In this document: positions 1-6,940 of the stretch, piece after piece
Layout of the letters: the number at the start of each line of letters is the position of its first letter
Position numbering within the stretch: the stretch's first letter is position 1
NCBI GenBank assembly: GCA_937907585.1
Contig: CALCVH010000096.1
Location: 1 to 14,577, forward strand
Origin: an uncultured Bacillota bacterium
GTDB lineage: Bacteria > Bacillota_I > Bacilli_A > Izemoplasmatales > UBA1188
Reading direction: 5' to 3'
Length of the DNA stretch: 14,577 nucleotides
The notes under the pieces: model-generated
What the model was told of the DNA's origin: nothing
Seen by the model: the letters and a program-made list of their open reading frames with translations, nothing else
Database searches by the model: none
Program-made: the position numbers and the translations under genes

Positions 1-158
1 TTTGTAATTTTAATTAATAATCTATCATCATATATACCACCAAATAAGATTCCATCTTTATATAATAAGAATTCTCCCATCATTGGTCTATATGAAATAT
101 TATCTGCATTTCTTAATTGTTCTAATATATAATCTTTATATTCATTAGTAGATGGCAT
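1..158 (-). CDS. TfoX N-terminal domain protein (partial, runs off left edge)
   Basis: The first 52 codons are visible, reading from ATG at 158-156; the rest lies beyond position 1. The peptide begins MPSTNEYKDYILEQLRNADN and continues with SYRPMMGEFLLY and GGIYDDRLLIK. These are the hallmarks of the TfoX/Sxy N-terminal domain, where an 'ISYRxMMGEY' strand precedes 'GGIYDDRxLVK'. In gammaproteobacteria Sxy/TfoX activates competence genes, but short stand-alone TfoX-N proteins in Firmicutes have no settled role. The start is supported by AGGAG six bases upstream. The frame also stays open upstream of this ATG to 272, coding a Cys-rich stretch, so a longer ancestral protein is possible. Family assignment rests on recognised motifs in a fragment. 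Confidence 0.72.
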   Translation of the reverse strand, partial: MPSTNEYKDYILEQLRNADNISYRPMMGEFLLYKDGILFGGIYDDRLLIKIT

Positions 159-272
159 TACATTCTCCTCGTATTTTTCATTAATAAATAATTTACATAA
201 AAATTCACTTTGACAAAGCAAATTAGTAAAAGATGTGAATTGATTTTGTTTCTTACCGCAAGGACAAAAAGC
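159..272 (-). other. Cys-rich open frame fused in frame to TfoX; probable gene remnant
   Basis: This 38-codon stretch is open and in the same frame as the TfoX gene. It begins directly after a TAG at 275-273 and has no ATG start. It encodes AFCPCGKKQNQFTSF, then LLCQSEFLCKLF and INEKYEENV. The two paired cysteines (C-x-C and C-x5-C) look like a small zinc-binding module, but I cannot name the family. The competing minus frame (316-158, starting MNNYEVDNLRETF) covers the same bases; its codons after the T-run look less protein-like. Adding one T to the five-T run (A5 at 266-270 on the plus strand) would join that frame to this one as ...RETFSRLFCPCGKK. This could be a frameshifted gene, a sequencing indel, or only a fragment. 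Confidence 0.4.
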
Positions 273-276
273 CTAG

Positions 277-491
277 AAAATGTTTCTCTTAAATTATCCA
301 CTTCATAATTATTCATTATCCATCACCAGATCCTTTACCACTTCTTTTGGCAGCCCATTCTTTAGCTAATTCTTTATTGGTTGTGCAATAAAATCCTATT
401 CCATAATCATTATGAATGTTTCCTTTTAAAAATTCAGGTTTTTTATTATAAATTCACTACAATGATACAATGTTCTTTCCATATAAATCAT
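277..491 (-). pseudogene. Frameshifted DUF3990-type (ADP-ribosyltransferase-like) gene remnant
   Basis: Three minus-strand frames in succession spell a DUF3990-like N-terminal region. From ATG 491 (or 482) the first frame gives MERTLYHCSEFIIK. After the six-base homopolymer at 439-444 the next frame gives KPEFLKGNIHNDYGIGFYC, TTNKELAKEWA and SGDG, then TAA at 318-316. A third frame, starting at that point, continues MNNYEVDNL. Read together this matches the family pattern LYHGS...KPxFGxGxxxNDYGxGFYCT...ELAxEWA...DGYxNxYxxDxL. DUF3990 proteins are small ADP-ribosyltransferase-like proteins, often found in accessory regions next to DUF3791 genes. Two separate single-base shifts and loss of the C-terminal part indicate decay, though homopolymer sequencing error could account for one shift. 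No DUF3791 partner is seen. Confidence 0.6.
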
Positions 492-564
492 TAGTGTATA
501 TATTTTCAATGTTTTAGTATATTGTATTACACCAAAACGCCGTTTTTATATACACATCCTTTCA

Positions 565-596
565 GTTTTATCCTATCAACAACTATGCGATAAAAC
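565..596. repeat. 8-bp inverted repeat in the leader of the decayed region
   Basis: GTTTTATC (565-572) and GATAAAAC (589-596) are exact inverse complements separated by 16 bases. The spacer carries CTAT twice around CAACAA. It lies between a TTGACA box (638-643) and the DUF3990 remnant, so it may be an old operator or an RNA hairpin. No U-tract supports a terminator. Confidence 0.4.
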
Positions 597-615
597 AAGA
601 TAAATTAATAATTAT

Positions 616-643
616 TTAATAAATAGCTTTTCAGCTTTGTCAA
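616..643 (-). promoter_or_regulatory. Possible promoter for the decayed 1-500 genes
   Basis: A perfect minus-strand -35 hexamer TTGACA sits at 643-638, just beyond the T-tract of the rlmD terminator. The -10 region 16-18 bases on is TATTAA/TTAAAT, four of six matches in either register. It would transcribe toward the DUF3990 and TfoX remnants. The rest of 500-690 holds no gene that I can support. Confidence 0.4.
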
Positions 644-645
644 CT

Positions 646-683
646 GTAAAAAATGACCTATGACTTTTAAATCATAGATCATT
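646..683 (-). terminator. Rho-independent terminator after the response regulator-kinase-rlmD operon
   Basis: On the minus strand AATGATCTATGA (683-672) pairs with TCATAGGTCATT (663-652) in a 12-bp stem containing one T-G wobble. The loop is eight bases, and a run of six T (653-648) follows, partly inside the stem. It starts seven bases after the rlmD stop. Confidence 0.85.
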
Positions 684-690
684 AATATAT

Positions 691-2064
691 TTACTTACTA
701 GACTTATTTTCAAAATTTTTTCGCGAAATACAGCATACCGTCTCAACAAGCGCCGTTTCTGTAAAGAAATCATACGGTCTAAAATACTCAACATCGTATG
801 TATCTAGTAACTTTTCTAGGTTTTTTGCTAGAGTAGAGGCGTTACACGATATGTAATATACTTTTTTAGCTTTTGATTTCTTTATAGTTTCAATAACTTT
901 ATCATCTAGGCCACTTCTTGGAGGATCAATAATGATGATGCTTGGATTGATTCCTTCATCAATTAACTTAGGAAATCTTGATTCAATTCTGTCAGAATAG
1001 AATGTAATGTTATTTATATCGTTTTCTCTCGCTATTATTCTAGCGTTCTTTATAGAATCACTATTAAAATCTACAGAGTATACGTGTTTAGCTTTTTTAG
1101 CCATCAACATGCCTAAAACACCAATTCCAGAATATCCATCAAAAACAATATCATCACCCTCTACATAATGATCAATTATTTCTTTATATACTAGTTCAGA
1201 AGCTTTTTTATTTAATTGATAGAATGACTTAGGACTTAAGCTAACTTTTAATCCTAATATATCGTCTTTGATGTAGTTCTTTCCAGCGATAACTTTAGTA
1301 ACATTTCCAAATAGACTAACAGATCCTTTATCAGGAATGCTGTAGGCTATGCTTTTTACTTCTTCTATCGAATCTAGCACTTCACTAGCGATAGTTTCAT
1401 ATATATCTAAATATTTACTGATAATGAAAGTAACCTGTGCTTCCTTAGATTCTTCTAGTCCTCTAACAACCAAATACTTTAAAACGCCACCCGTTTTTTC
1501 AGTAGATTGTTTGTGCTTAATTAGTATAGATAACACTTTTTTATTTATCTTATTAACTAATTTGTTTTGAATTGCACAATCATCAACATATACAAACTTA
1601 TTTGTCCCATCTTGATATAAGCCTAGTGCCAAGCCAAAATTTGTATCTCTAAAAGGCATTTGGCTTTTATTTCTATACGCAATTTCAGGTGATGGAACAG
1701 TTAGTTCTATTTTAGTATTATTTAAATCTAGTTTATGTGTATATCTCTTTAAAGAATCGATTAATACTTGCCTTTTTATTTTTAATTGTTCATTCATCTG
1801 AATGTGCTGCATATTACATGCGCCACAATCATGATAATATTTACAGAAAGGTTCAACTCTTCTATTAGATTTCTCTATGATAGAGCTTATTGAGCCAACA
1901 CAATAATTATCGTGAACTTCATCTATTCTTACATAGACTTTTTCTTTTTGAATAGCGCCTTTCACAAATATCGCAAGCTTATTATAGTATCCGATTCCTT
2001 CACCGTTTATTCCTGTACCTTTAATATCAAGAGCTAAAACAGTGCCTTTAATCATATTATTCAT
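691..2064 (-). CDS. rlmD: 23S rRNA (uracil-5)-methyltransferase, RlmD/RlmCD (TrmA-RumA) family
   Basis: SAM-dependent enzyme that methylates C5 of uracil in 23S rRNA; Firmicutes orthologues (RlmCD type) modify U747 and U1939. Numbering from ATG 2076, a TRAM RNA-binding domain occupies about 8-68. Cys78, Cys84, Cys87 and Cys167 form the [4Fe-4S] set (C-x5-CGxC plus a distal Cys). The methyltransferase domain shows SFYQLN (284-289), the SAM loop DGYSGIGVLG (313-322), DPPRSGLD (384-391), the nucleophile Cys411 in YISCNASTLAKNL, and Glu445 in VET as probable base. I choose the start at 2064 (MNNMIKG) because GGAG lies six bases upstream. The in-frame ATG at 2076 has no ribosome site and would overlap the kinase by 20 bases; the chosen one overlaps by eight (ATGAATAA). 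It is the third gene of a two-component operon. Confidence 0.9.
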   Translation of the reverse strand: MNNMIKGTVLALDIKGTGINGEGIGYYNKLAIFVKGAIQKEKVYVRIDEVHDNYCVGSISSIIEKSNRRVEPFCKYYHDCGACNMQHIQMNEQLKIKRQVLIDSLKRYTHKLDLNNTKIELTVPSPEIAYRNKSQMPFRDTNFGLALGLYQDGTNKFVYVDDCAIQNKLVNKINKKVLSILIKHKQSTEKTGGVLKYLVVRGLEESKEAQVTFIISKYLDIYETIASEVLDSIEEVKSIAYSIPDKGSVSLFGNVTKVIAGKNYIKDDILGLKVSLSPKSFYQLNKKASELVYKEIIDHYVEGDDIVFDGYSGIGVLGMLMAKKAKHVYSVDFNSDSIKNARIIARENDINNITFYSDRIESRFPKLIDEGINPSIIIIDPPRSGLDDKVIETIKKSKAKKVYYISCNASTLAKNLEKLLDTYDVEYFRPYDFFTETALVETVCCISRKNFENKSSK

Positions 2065-3613
2065 GTTTTTCTCCATTATCTGGTAAATCTAGTTCGAAGT
2101 AGAAAGTTACTCCATCTTCGTTATTATACACACCAAACTTGTTGTTATATGTGTTCATCACTGATTTAACAATAGATAATCCTAATCCAGAACCACCATA
2201 CTGTCTACTTCTAGATTTATCAACTTTATAGAATGAATCCCAAATTCTATTCTGGTTCTCTTCTGATATTTGTTTACCAGTATTTCTAACTGATACTCTA
2301 TATTTATTATTTTCTTTCTTGCCTGTAACAATAATCTTATTTTCTCCTTCAACGTGGTTTATAGCGTTTCCAAAGAAATTATTGAATACCGTCTGCATCA
2401 TATCGTAGTCTCCAACTACGATTTCATCATCGACATCCACAGTTAGAGTTACTTTCTTTTCTTCTAATCTTAACTTATTAGGGTTAACAACATCGTTAAT
2501 AATATCTAAAATATTAAATTCTTCATGATCTAATTTTAAGAATCCTGATTCTATTTGAGAGAACTTTAATAGATCCTTAACTAGCTTATTCATTCTCTTT
2601 GATTCATCAATGATAATATCAGCGTACTCGTTGATATTATCTTGAGATAAGCCTTCTAGTTTTAATGCTTCGCTATATCCCGCAATTATTGCGATAGGGG
2701 TTTTTAGTTCGTGAGAGACATCAGATATGAATTCTTCTCTTAATTTAGATACTCTTTCTTTTAATTTAATATCTTCTTCTAATTGTAAATTAGCTTTCTT
2801 TAAATTAGAAATTGATTCTTCTAGCTGATCGCTCATCTTATTTATAGATATAGATAATTGGCCTATTTCATCATTAGAATTTATTTCTAGTTTAGTTGAG
2901 AAATCTAGGTTCGCCATCTTTCTAGTTTTTTGTTCTGCTTCTTTTATTGGTTTGGTTAATTTAGATGAAACAAACCAAGAAATAACCATAGAAATAAAGA
3001 ACAGGATAATTGTAATATACACTGTAAACACATTGAAAATAGATGTGTTCTCTCTCATTGTTGTATACGGGGTAAAAGATAATAAATATCCTTCTAAATT
3101 ACCATCAGAATTATATATTTTACCTATATACGCTATATTTGTTCCTTTGGTTCTTGTGTGTGGTTGATTGAATTTAGATTTAAATTCCGCATAACTAGGA
3201 TCCTCACTTAAGTTAGCACTAAAATCATCCATCGAATCATAGGTTTCTTTATTTATAGAAATATTTAATTCAAGAAGGTTTTGATATAGATTAAATTCGT
3301 TTAGTTCTGGATTTTGTTCAGGTCTAGCGTTATTAGATGCGACATTTTTTCCGGATGTATCAAAGAAATATAATATAGTATTTATTCTTTGAGAAATATT
3401 GTTTAATCCAATAACTTCATCAACAGATAGCTCATCATCCTCTAATGATGTTTTTAAGAATTCTGATCCTTCTTTATACGCAGAAAAAGTTATAGTTTTT
3501 CTTTGTTGTTTATAATAGAACTCAAGGAAAAATGAGCTGGTTATAATCAATAAAACGCTAAAAGAAACTAAGACTAGGCCAAAGGCTAGACTTAGTTTTC
3601 TATTAAGCTTCAT
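2057..3613 (-). CDS. Membrane sensor histidine kinase, HAMP-HisKA-HATPase, VanS/PhoR-like
   Basis: Partner kinase of the upstream response regulator; it autophosphorylates a histidine and passes the phosphate on. Transmembrane helix 1 is about 7-31, an extracytoplasmic sensor of some 160 residues spans 32-192, and helix 2 is about 193-216. HAMP follows (217-270), then a short coiled coil (265-292) and the HisKA H-box SDVSHELKTPIA with phospho-acceptor His301. The ATPase has the N-box NNFFGNAINH (411-420), a G1-like box VRNTGKQI with Asn replacing the usual Asp (442-449), the segment IWDSFYKVDKSRS, and the G2 box GGSGLGLSIV (473-482). The Asn variant and the FYKVDKSR segment are usual in VanS-type kinases, so it should be active. 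The sensor domain is unlike any I can name, so the signal is unknown. The start overlaps the regulator stop by 11 bases and has GGAAGGA upstream. Confidence 0.9.
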   Translation of the reverse strand: MKLNRKLSLAFGLVLVSFSVLLIITSSFFLEFYYKQQRKTITFSAYKEGSEFLKTSLEDDELSVDEVIGLNNISQRINTILYFFDTSGKNVASNNARPEQNPELNEFNLYQNLLELNISINKETYDSMDDFSANLSEDPSYAEFKSKFNQPHTRTKGTNIAYIGKIYNSDGNLEGYLLSFTPYTTMRENTSIFNVFTVYITIILFFISMVISWFVSSKLTKPIKEAEQKTRKMANLDFSTKLEINSNDEIGQLSISINKMSDQLEESISNLKKANLQLEEDIKLKERVSKLREEFISDVSHELKTPIAIIAGYSEALKLEGLSQDNINEYADIIIDESKRMNKLVKDLLKFSQIESGFLKLDHEEFNILDIINDVVNPNKLRLEEKKVTLTVDVDDEIVVGDYDMMQTVFNNFFGNAINHVEGENKIIVTGKKENNKYRVSVRNTGKQISEENQNRIWDSFYKVDKSRSRQYGGSGLGLSIVKSVMNTYNNKFGVYNNEDGVTFYFELDLPDNGEKHE

Positions 3614-4310
3614 CTTTTGTTCCTTCCATCTCGTACTTTGTTTCTAATTTATATCCAACACTTCTTACTGTAGATATATATTTTCCTGCTTCTTTTAATT
3701 TCGCTCTTAATTGTTTAACGTGTGTATCTACAGTTCTTAAATCTCCAAAGTAATCGTAGTTCCAAACGTTATTAAGGATTCTATCTCTTGAAAGAGCGAT
3801 TCCTTTATTATCGATAAAGCATTTTAGTAGTTCAAATTCTTTTGGAGTCATTTGAACTTCTTCATCTCCAACATATACTTCTCTAGCTTGGAAATCTATT
3901 CTGATGATTCCGAATCTTACTTCTTCTGTATTCTTTTCATTTCCTTTAATTAACTTTTCGCATCTCGCAAGTAAGATATTAGGTGAGAATGGCTTAGTAA
4001 CATAATCATCAGCGCCTAGCTTAAATCCTTTTAACTGGTTATCTTCTTCAGCTTTCGCAGTCAACATAACAACTGGTACATTAGAATATTCTTTTATCTT
4101 TTCAAGAACTTGCCAGCCAGAATATTCAGGCATCATCACATCTAGCACTACCAAGCTGATTTTATCTTTCTTTTCAATAAAGATATCAAGCGCTTCTTTA
4201 CCATCCGCAGCTTCTAAACAACGGTAGTTTAATTTTTTTGTAAAAAACTCCACTAATAGTTTTCTAATTCTTAATTCATCGTCCGCAATTAATATAGTTA
4301 TAGGTCTCAT
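3603..4310 (-). CDS. OmpR/PhoB-family (VanR-like) response regulator
   Basis: A DNA-binding response regulator of 235 residues, first gene of its operon. The receiver domain (4-118) has the acidic pair Asp10/Asp11, phospho-acceptor Asp57 in VVLDVMMPEYSGW, Thr84 in VMLTAKA and Lys106 in VTKPF. The winged-helix domain (about 130-228) has the conserved MTPKEFELL segment (154-162), the recognition helix RTVDTHVKQLRAKL (192-205) and the wing STVRSVGYKLE. It should bind direct repeats at target promoters, possibly its own, once phosphorylated by the kinase encoded next. The start is firm: GGAGG lies six bases before the ATG. Its regulon cannot be read from the window; the only non-signalling gene in the operon is an rRNA methyltransferase. 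Confidence 0.92.
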   Translation of the reverse strand: MRPITILIADDELRIRKLLVEFFTKKLNYRCLEAADGKEALDIFIEKKDKISLVVLDVMMPEYSGWQVLEKIKEYSNVPVVMLTAKAEEDNQLKGFKLGADDYVTKPFSPNILLARCEKLIKGNEKNTEEVRFGIIRIDFQAREVYVGDEEVQMTPKEFELLKCFIDNKGIALSRDRILNNVWNYDYFGDLRTVDTHVKQLRAKLKEAGKYISTVRSVGYKLETKYEMEGTKDEA

Positions 4311-4334
4311 TTTATCCTCCGTTTCTTTAACTTT

Positions 4335-4343
4335 ATTATATCA
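4335..4343 (-). promoter_or_regulatory. Extended -10 promoter of the two-component/rlmD operon
   Basis: The minus strand reads TGATATAAT, a consensus -10 (4340-4335) with the TGn extension. The position expected for -35 is an A-run with no match, consistent with an extended -10 promoter. The leader to the response regulator ATG is about 20 bases. Confidence 0.65.
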
Positions 4344-4387
4344 TAATAATATTTATATTTTTTTGATTAAATTGTGATGATATTATT

Positions 4388-4415
4388 AAAAATAAAAGAA
4401 ACCCGTTAAGGATTT
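4388..4415 (-). terminator. Rho-independent terminator after dut
   Basis: Directly after the dut TAG (4418-4416) the minus strand has AAATCC (4415-4410), loop TTAAC and GGGTTT (4404-4399). This is a 6-bp stem with one wobble, followed by CTTTTATTTTT. It also separates dut transcription from the adjacent response-regulator promoter. Confidence 0.75.
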
Positions 4416-4877
4416 CTATTTGCCTGTAGAACCATATCCACCGGTTCTTTCATTATCTACATCATCATCTATTGTAATACCAAATTTTAAGAACACACCT
4501 TGAGCGAATCTATCACCTTTTTTAAGTTCTAATGTCTTATCGCTCCAGTTGGTAAAAGCGACAACAATATGTCCTTCATTTAAAGCGTTAAAATAATCGC
4601 TATCAACTACACCAACAGTATTATCTAACTGTAGCTTATATTTAAAGCCTAATGAGCTTCTTGGGAATATCATTAAAACATATTCATTATTCATCTTACA
4701 TCTAACATTCGTTTCAATCTTAACCGATTCATTTGGACCGATTGTTAGATCATATGGAATATAAAAATCATATCCTGCAGATCCTTTAGTCGCTCTTTTT
4801 GGAAGAATGATGTCATCATAGAAAGATGCGTTTTTTTCGTTTTTAGATATTTTCATAAATTCAGCAATTCTATCCAT
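4416..4877 (-). CDS. dut: dUTP diphosphatase (dUTPase), trimeric type
   Basis: Hydrolyses dUTP to dUMP and pyrophosphate, keeping uracil out of DNA and supplying dUMP for thymidylate synthesis. All five motifs of the homotrimeric family are present: KGSAGYDFY (1), FPRSSLGFK (2), NTVGVVDSDYFN (3, with the catalytic Asp and the base-binding Tyr), KKGDRFAQGVF (4) and RTGGYGSTGK (5) at the C-terminus. The length, 153 residues, is normal. The first ATG is preferred over the internal Met8 because GGAGG stands nine bases upstream and the ATG overlaps the stop of the small membrane-protein gene as TAATG, implying coupled translation. Confidence 0.95.
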   Translation of the reverse strand: MDRIAEFMKISKNEKNASFYDDIILPKRATKGSAGYDFYIPYDLTIGPNESVKIETNVRCKMNNEYVLMIFPRSSLGFKYKLQLDNTVGVVDSDYFNALNEGHIVVAFTNWSDKTLELKKGDRFAQGVFLKFGITIDDDVDNERTGGYGSTGK

Positions 4878-5095
4878 TACTTCTTCCCTCCGATAATATT
4901 TATCATAAACTTAAATGATAAACCAACTAATACAACATCGACCGCAACGAATCCAACAAACGGTAAAAAATATCCTACATTAAATCTTTCAGATGTAAAA
5001 AGTAGGCTTCCATAGTAAGACGCTACTATAGTAACGGCTATTATTCCTATTATTATTAAGGCGATAAACAAATAATTAAGTGCTTTATTTTTCAT
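4877..5095 (-). CDS. Small two-helix membrane protein upstream of dut, function unknown
   Basis: A 72-residue protein that I do not recognise. It has two hydrophobic stretches, about 6-32 (YLFIALIIIGIIAVTIVASYY) broken by polar SERFN, and about 41-69 (YFLPFVGFVAVDVVLVGLSF), with a basic IIGGKK tail. That suggests a helical hairpin in the membrane with both ends on the same side. It is the only start available: a TGA stop lies two codons upstream. The ribosome site is weak (GGAAAAAG at a long distance). The TAATG junction with dut indicates one transcript. Reality is supported by its position between a promoter and dut and by its membrane-protein composition. Confidence 0.6.
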   Translation of the reverse strand: MKNKALNYLFIALIIIGIIAVTIVASYYGSLLFTSERFNVGYFLPFVGFVAVDVVLVGLSFKFMINIIGGKK

Positions 5096-5147
5096 GATTC
5101 ATAATTCTTTTTCCGTATTTTTTGTGTTCTAAACACATCTTAAAATT

Positions 5148-5156
5148 ATTTTAACA
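5148..5156 (-). promoter_or_regulatory. Candidate extended -10 promoter for the small membrane protein-dut operon
   Basis: The minus strand has TGTTAAAAT, a TGn extension followed by TAAAAT (five of six matches). A start near 5141 would leave a leader of roughly 46 bases, containing a small GTGTT-TAG-AACAC hairpin (5136-5124) with no U-tract. There is no clear -35. Confidence 0.45.
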
Positions 5157-5183
5157 TATTTGTTAAAAATATAGTATTTTTAA

Positions 5184-5204
5184 TGATATAATAGGCATAG
5201 GAGG
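5184..5204 (+). promoter_or_regulatory. Extended -10 promoter and ribosome site of the RNase J gene
   Basis: TGATATAAT (5184-5192) is a consensus extended -10; no good -35 is seen at 16-18 bp. The Shine-Dalgarno AGGAGG occupies 5199-5204, eight bases before the ATG at 5213. If transcription starts 6-7 bases after the -10, the mRNA begins at about the ribosome site itself, giving a leader of only about 14 bases. Confidence 0.65.
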
Positions 5205-5212
5205 TTACATTT

Positions 5213-6940
5213 ATGAACACATATGAAAGCACCGTTAATAAAATAAATGGCGATTTAAAAGTATTCGCTCTCGGTGGTCTCTTTGAAGTCGGAAAAAATA
5301 TGTATGTAATCGAATATAAAGATGAAATCATAATTATCGACGCTGGAATATTATTTCCAGAAGATAATTTGTATGGAATAGATTATATAATACCTGATTT
5401 TACCTACTTAATTGAAAATCAACACAAGATTAAAGGGCTATTTATAACTCATGGTCATGAAGACCATATTGGAGGTATTCCTTATTTATTAAAACAAGTA
5501 AAAATACCTAAAATATACGCAAACGGATTTACTGTTGAATTAATAAAGAAAAAGATGGAAGACCATCCAAACACCAAATATACAATATATGAATTCAATG
5601 AACTTGAAAAGATAAAATTCCAACACCTTATAGTATCTTTCTTTAGAGTAAATCACTCTATACCAGATGCGTTTGGTATGTGTGTTTCTACTCCATATGG
5701 CGATGTAGTAACTACAGGTGACTTTAAGTTTGACTTAACTCCAGTTGGAAAAGACGCTGACTATCAAAAGATTTGTGCGATGGGTCAAAAAGGAGTTCTT
5801 TTATTGATGAGCGATTCAACAAACGCTAAAGTAAAAGATCTATCAACATCAGAAAGGCTTGTCGCAGACAACATCACAGATTTATTCAGAGGAATAAAGG
5901 GTAGAATAATCATTGCGACATTCGCATCTAACGTTTCACGTCTTAACCAAATAATAGAATCTTCTATTGAGAATGGCAGAAAACTGCTTGTAGTAGGTAG
6001 AAGTATGGAAAACGTAGTTCAAATAGGTAGAGATCTTGGATATATAAAAGCTAAAGATGAACACTTTATATCAGAAAAAGAATTATCTAGATATAATCCA
6101 AACGAGATAACTATATTATCTACTGGTTCACAAGGTGAGCCTCTATCAGCACTATCAAGAATCGCATCAGGTAGTCATAAACAGATCCATATAGTTCCAG
6201 GTGATACGATTATATTCTCATCAAGCGCTATTCCTGGTAACGCTACAGAAATAGATAACGTTATTAACCAAATATCTAAACAGGGTGGTAACACTATCGT
6301 TCAATCATCATTTAACGACGTTCACGCATCAGGTCACGCATCAAGTTATGAAGAAAAATTATTATTAAAGCTTCTTCGTCCTAAATACTTTATGCCTATA
6401 CATGGTGAATTCTACATGCTTAAAACTCACGCAAAAAGCGCAATAGATTGTGGAATAAATCCAAATAACGTATTTATATTAGAAAATGGTAAGATTCTAA
6501 ATATAAATGAAAATGGCGCAAAAGTATTATCTAAAAAAATACCAGCTAAAGATATCTTAATAGATGGAACCGATGTTGGCGGTGTAAATACCGCGGTAAT
6601 TGAAGAAAGAAAACAATTATCACAAAGAGGCATGGTAACTACTGTAATAACTTTAGATTCTAAAGGTAAAATCTTAGTTAAACCTACTATAATTTCAAAA
6701 GGCTTCTTATTCGCAAAAGACAACGAGTCAGTATTTGAATCAATTGAAGAATTCATAAATAAATACTTTAACGGAATAGATGCTAAAGCAGTAAATAAAG
6801 AGTCGATTATTGAGGATTTAAAAGAAAAATTACTATCTCATATTAAAAAGATATGTAAACAAAACCCAATGGTATTCATAATTCTAAACTTTACCAATAT
6901 TGAAAAGGGTATAAAAAATGAAAAGGAAACAGAAAATTAA
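5213..6940 (+). CDS. rnjA: Ribonuclease J (J1-like, intact active site)
   Basis: Metallo-beta-lactamase/beta-CASP ribonuclease that trims mRNA and rRNA 5'-to-3' and can also cut internally; a central enzyme of RNA decay in Firmicutes. The zinc ligands are complete: HGHEDHIGG (His80, His82, Asp84, His85), His148 in VNHSIPDA, Asp170 in TTGDFKFD and His398 in PIHGEF. The beta-CASP segment includes ATFASNVSRLNQI, STGSQGEP and the HASGHASSYE phosphate-binding region (371-380). J2-type paralogues degrade the first motif, so this is J1-like. The 575 residues slightly exceed the usual length of about 555. It is the only plus-strand gene here and is monocistronic, between its own promoter and a convergent terminator. 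Its TAA overlaps the opposing exonuclease stop. Confidence 0.95.
   Translation: MNTYESTVNKINGDLKVFALGGLFEVGKNMYVIEYKDEIIIIDAGILFPEDNLYGIDYIIPDFTYLIENQHKIKGLFITHGHEDHIGGIPYLLKQVKIPKIYANGFTVELIKKKMEDHPNTKYTIYEFNELEKIKFQHLIVSFFRVNHSIPDAFGMCVSTPYGDVVTTGDFKFDLTPVGKDADYQKICAMGQKGVLLLMSDSTNAKVKDLSTSERLVADNITDLFRGIKGRIIIATFASNVSRLNQIIESSIENGRKLLVVGRSMENVVQIGRDLGYIKAKDEHFISEKELSRYNPNEITILSTGSQGEPLSALSRIASGSHKQIHIVPGDTIIFSSSAIPGNATEIDNVINQISKQGGNTIVQSSFNDVHASGHASSYEEKLLLKLLRPKYFMPIHGEFYMLKTHAKSAIDCGINPNNVFILENGKILNINENGAKVLSKKIPAKDILIDGTDVGGVNTAVIEERKQLSQRGMVTTVITLDSKGKILVKPTIISKGFLFAKDNESVFESIEEFINKYFNGIDAKAVNKESIIEDLKEKLLSHIKKICKQNPMVFIILNFTNIEKGIKNEKETEN

Noticed and set aside
158..316. A 52-codon gene MNNYEVDNLRETF... 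between two TAATG junctions.
   Set aside because: Its beginning continues the DUF3990 pattern, and after the T-run the overlapping frame, in phase with TfoX, is more protein-like. TAATG is frequent by chance in such AT-rich DNA.
442..520. Upstream extension of the DUF3990 frame (RRFGVIQYTK...) read as a DUF3791 antitoxin remnant.
   Set aside because: The stretch follows a TAA, has no start and does not match the DUF3791 pattern convincingly.
2240..2290. Kinase with Asn in place of Asp in the G1 box taken as a pseudokinase.
   Set aside because: The same VxNTGxxI...FYKVDKSR arrangement is usual in VanS-type kinases, and the H-box, N-box and G2 box are intact.
5124..5136. GTGTT-CTA-AACAC hairpin as a terminator in the divergent region.
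   Set aside because: Only five base pairs, with no T-tract on either strand.
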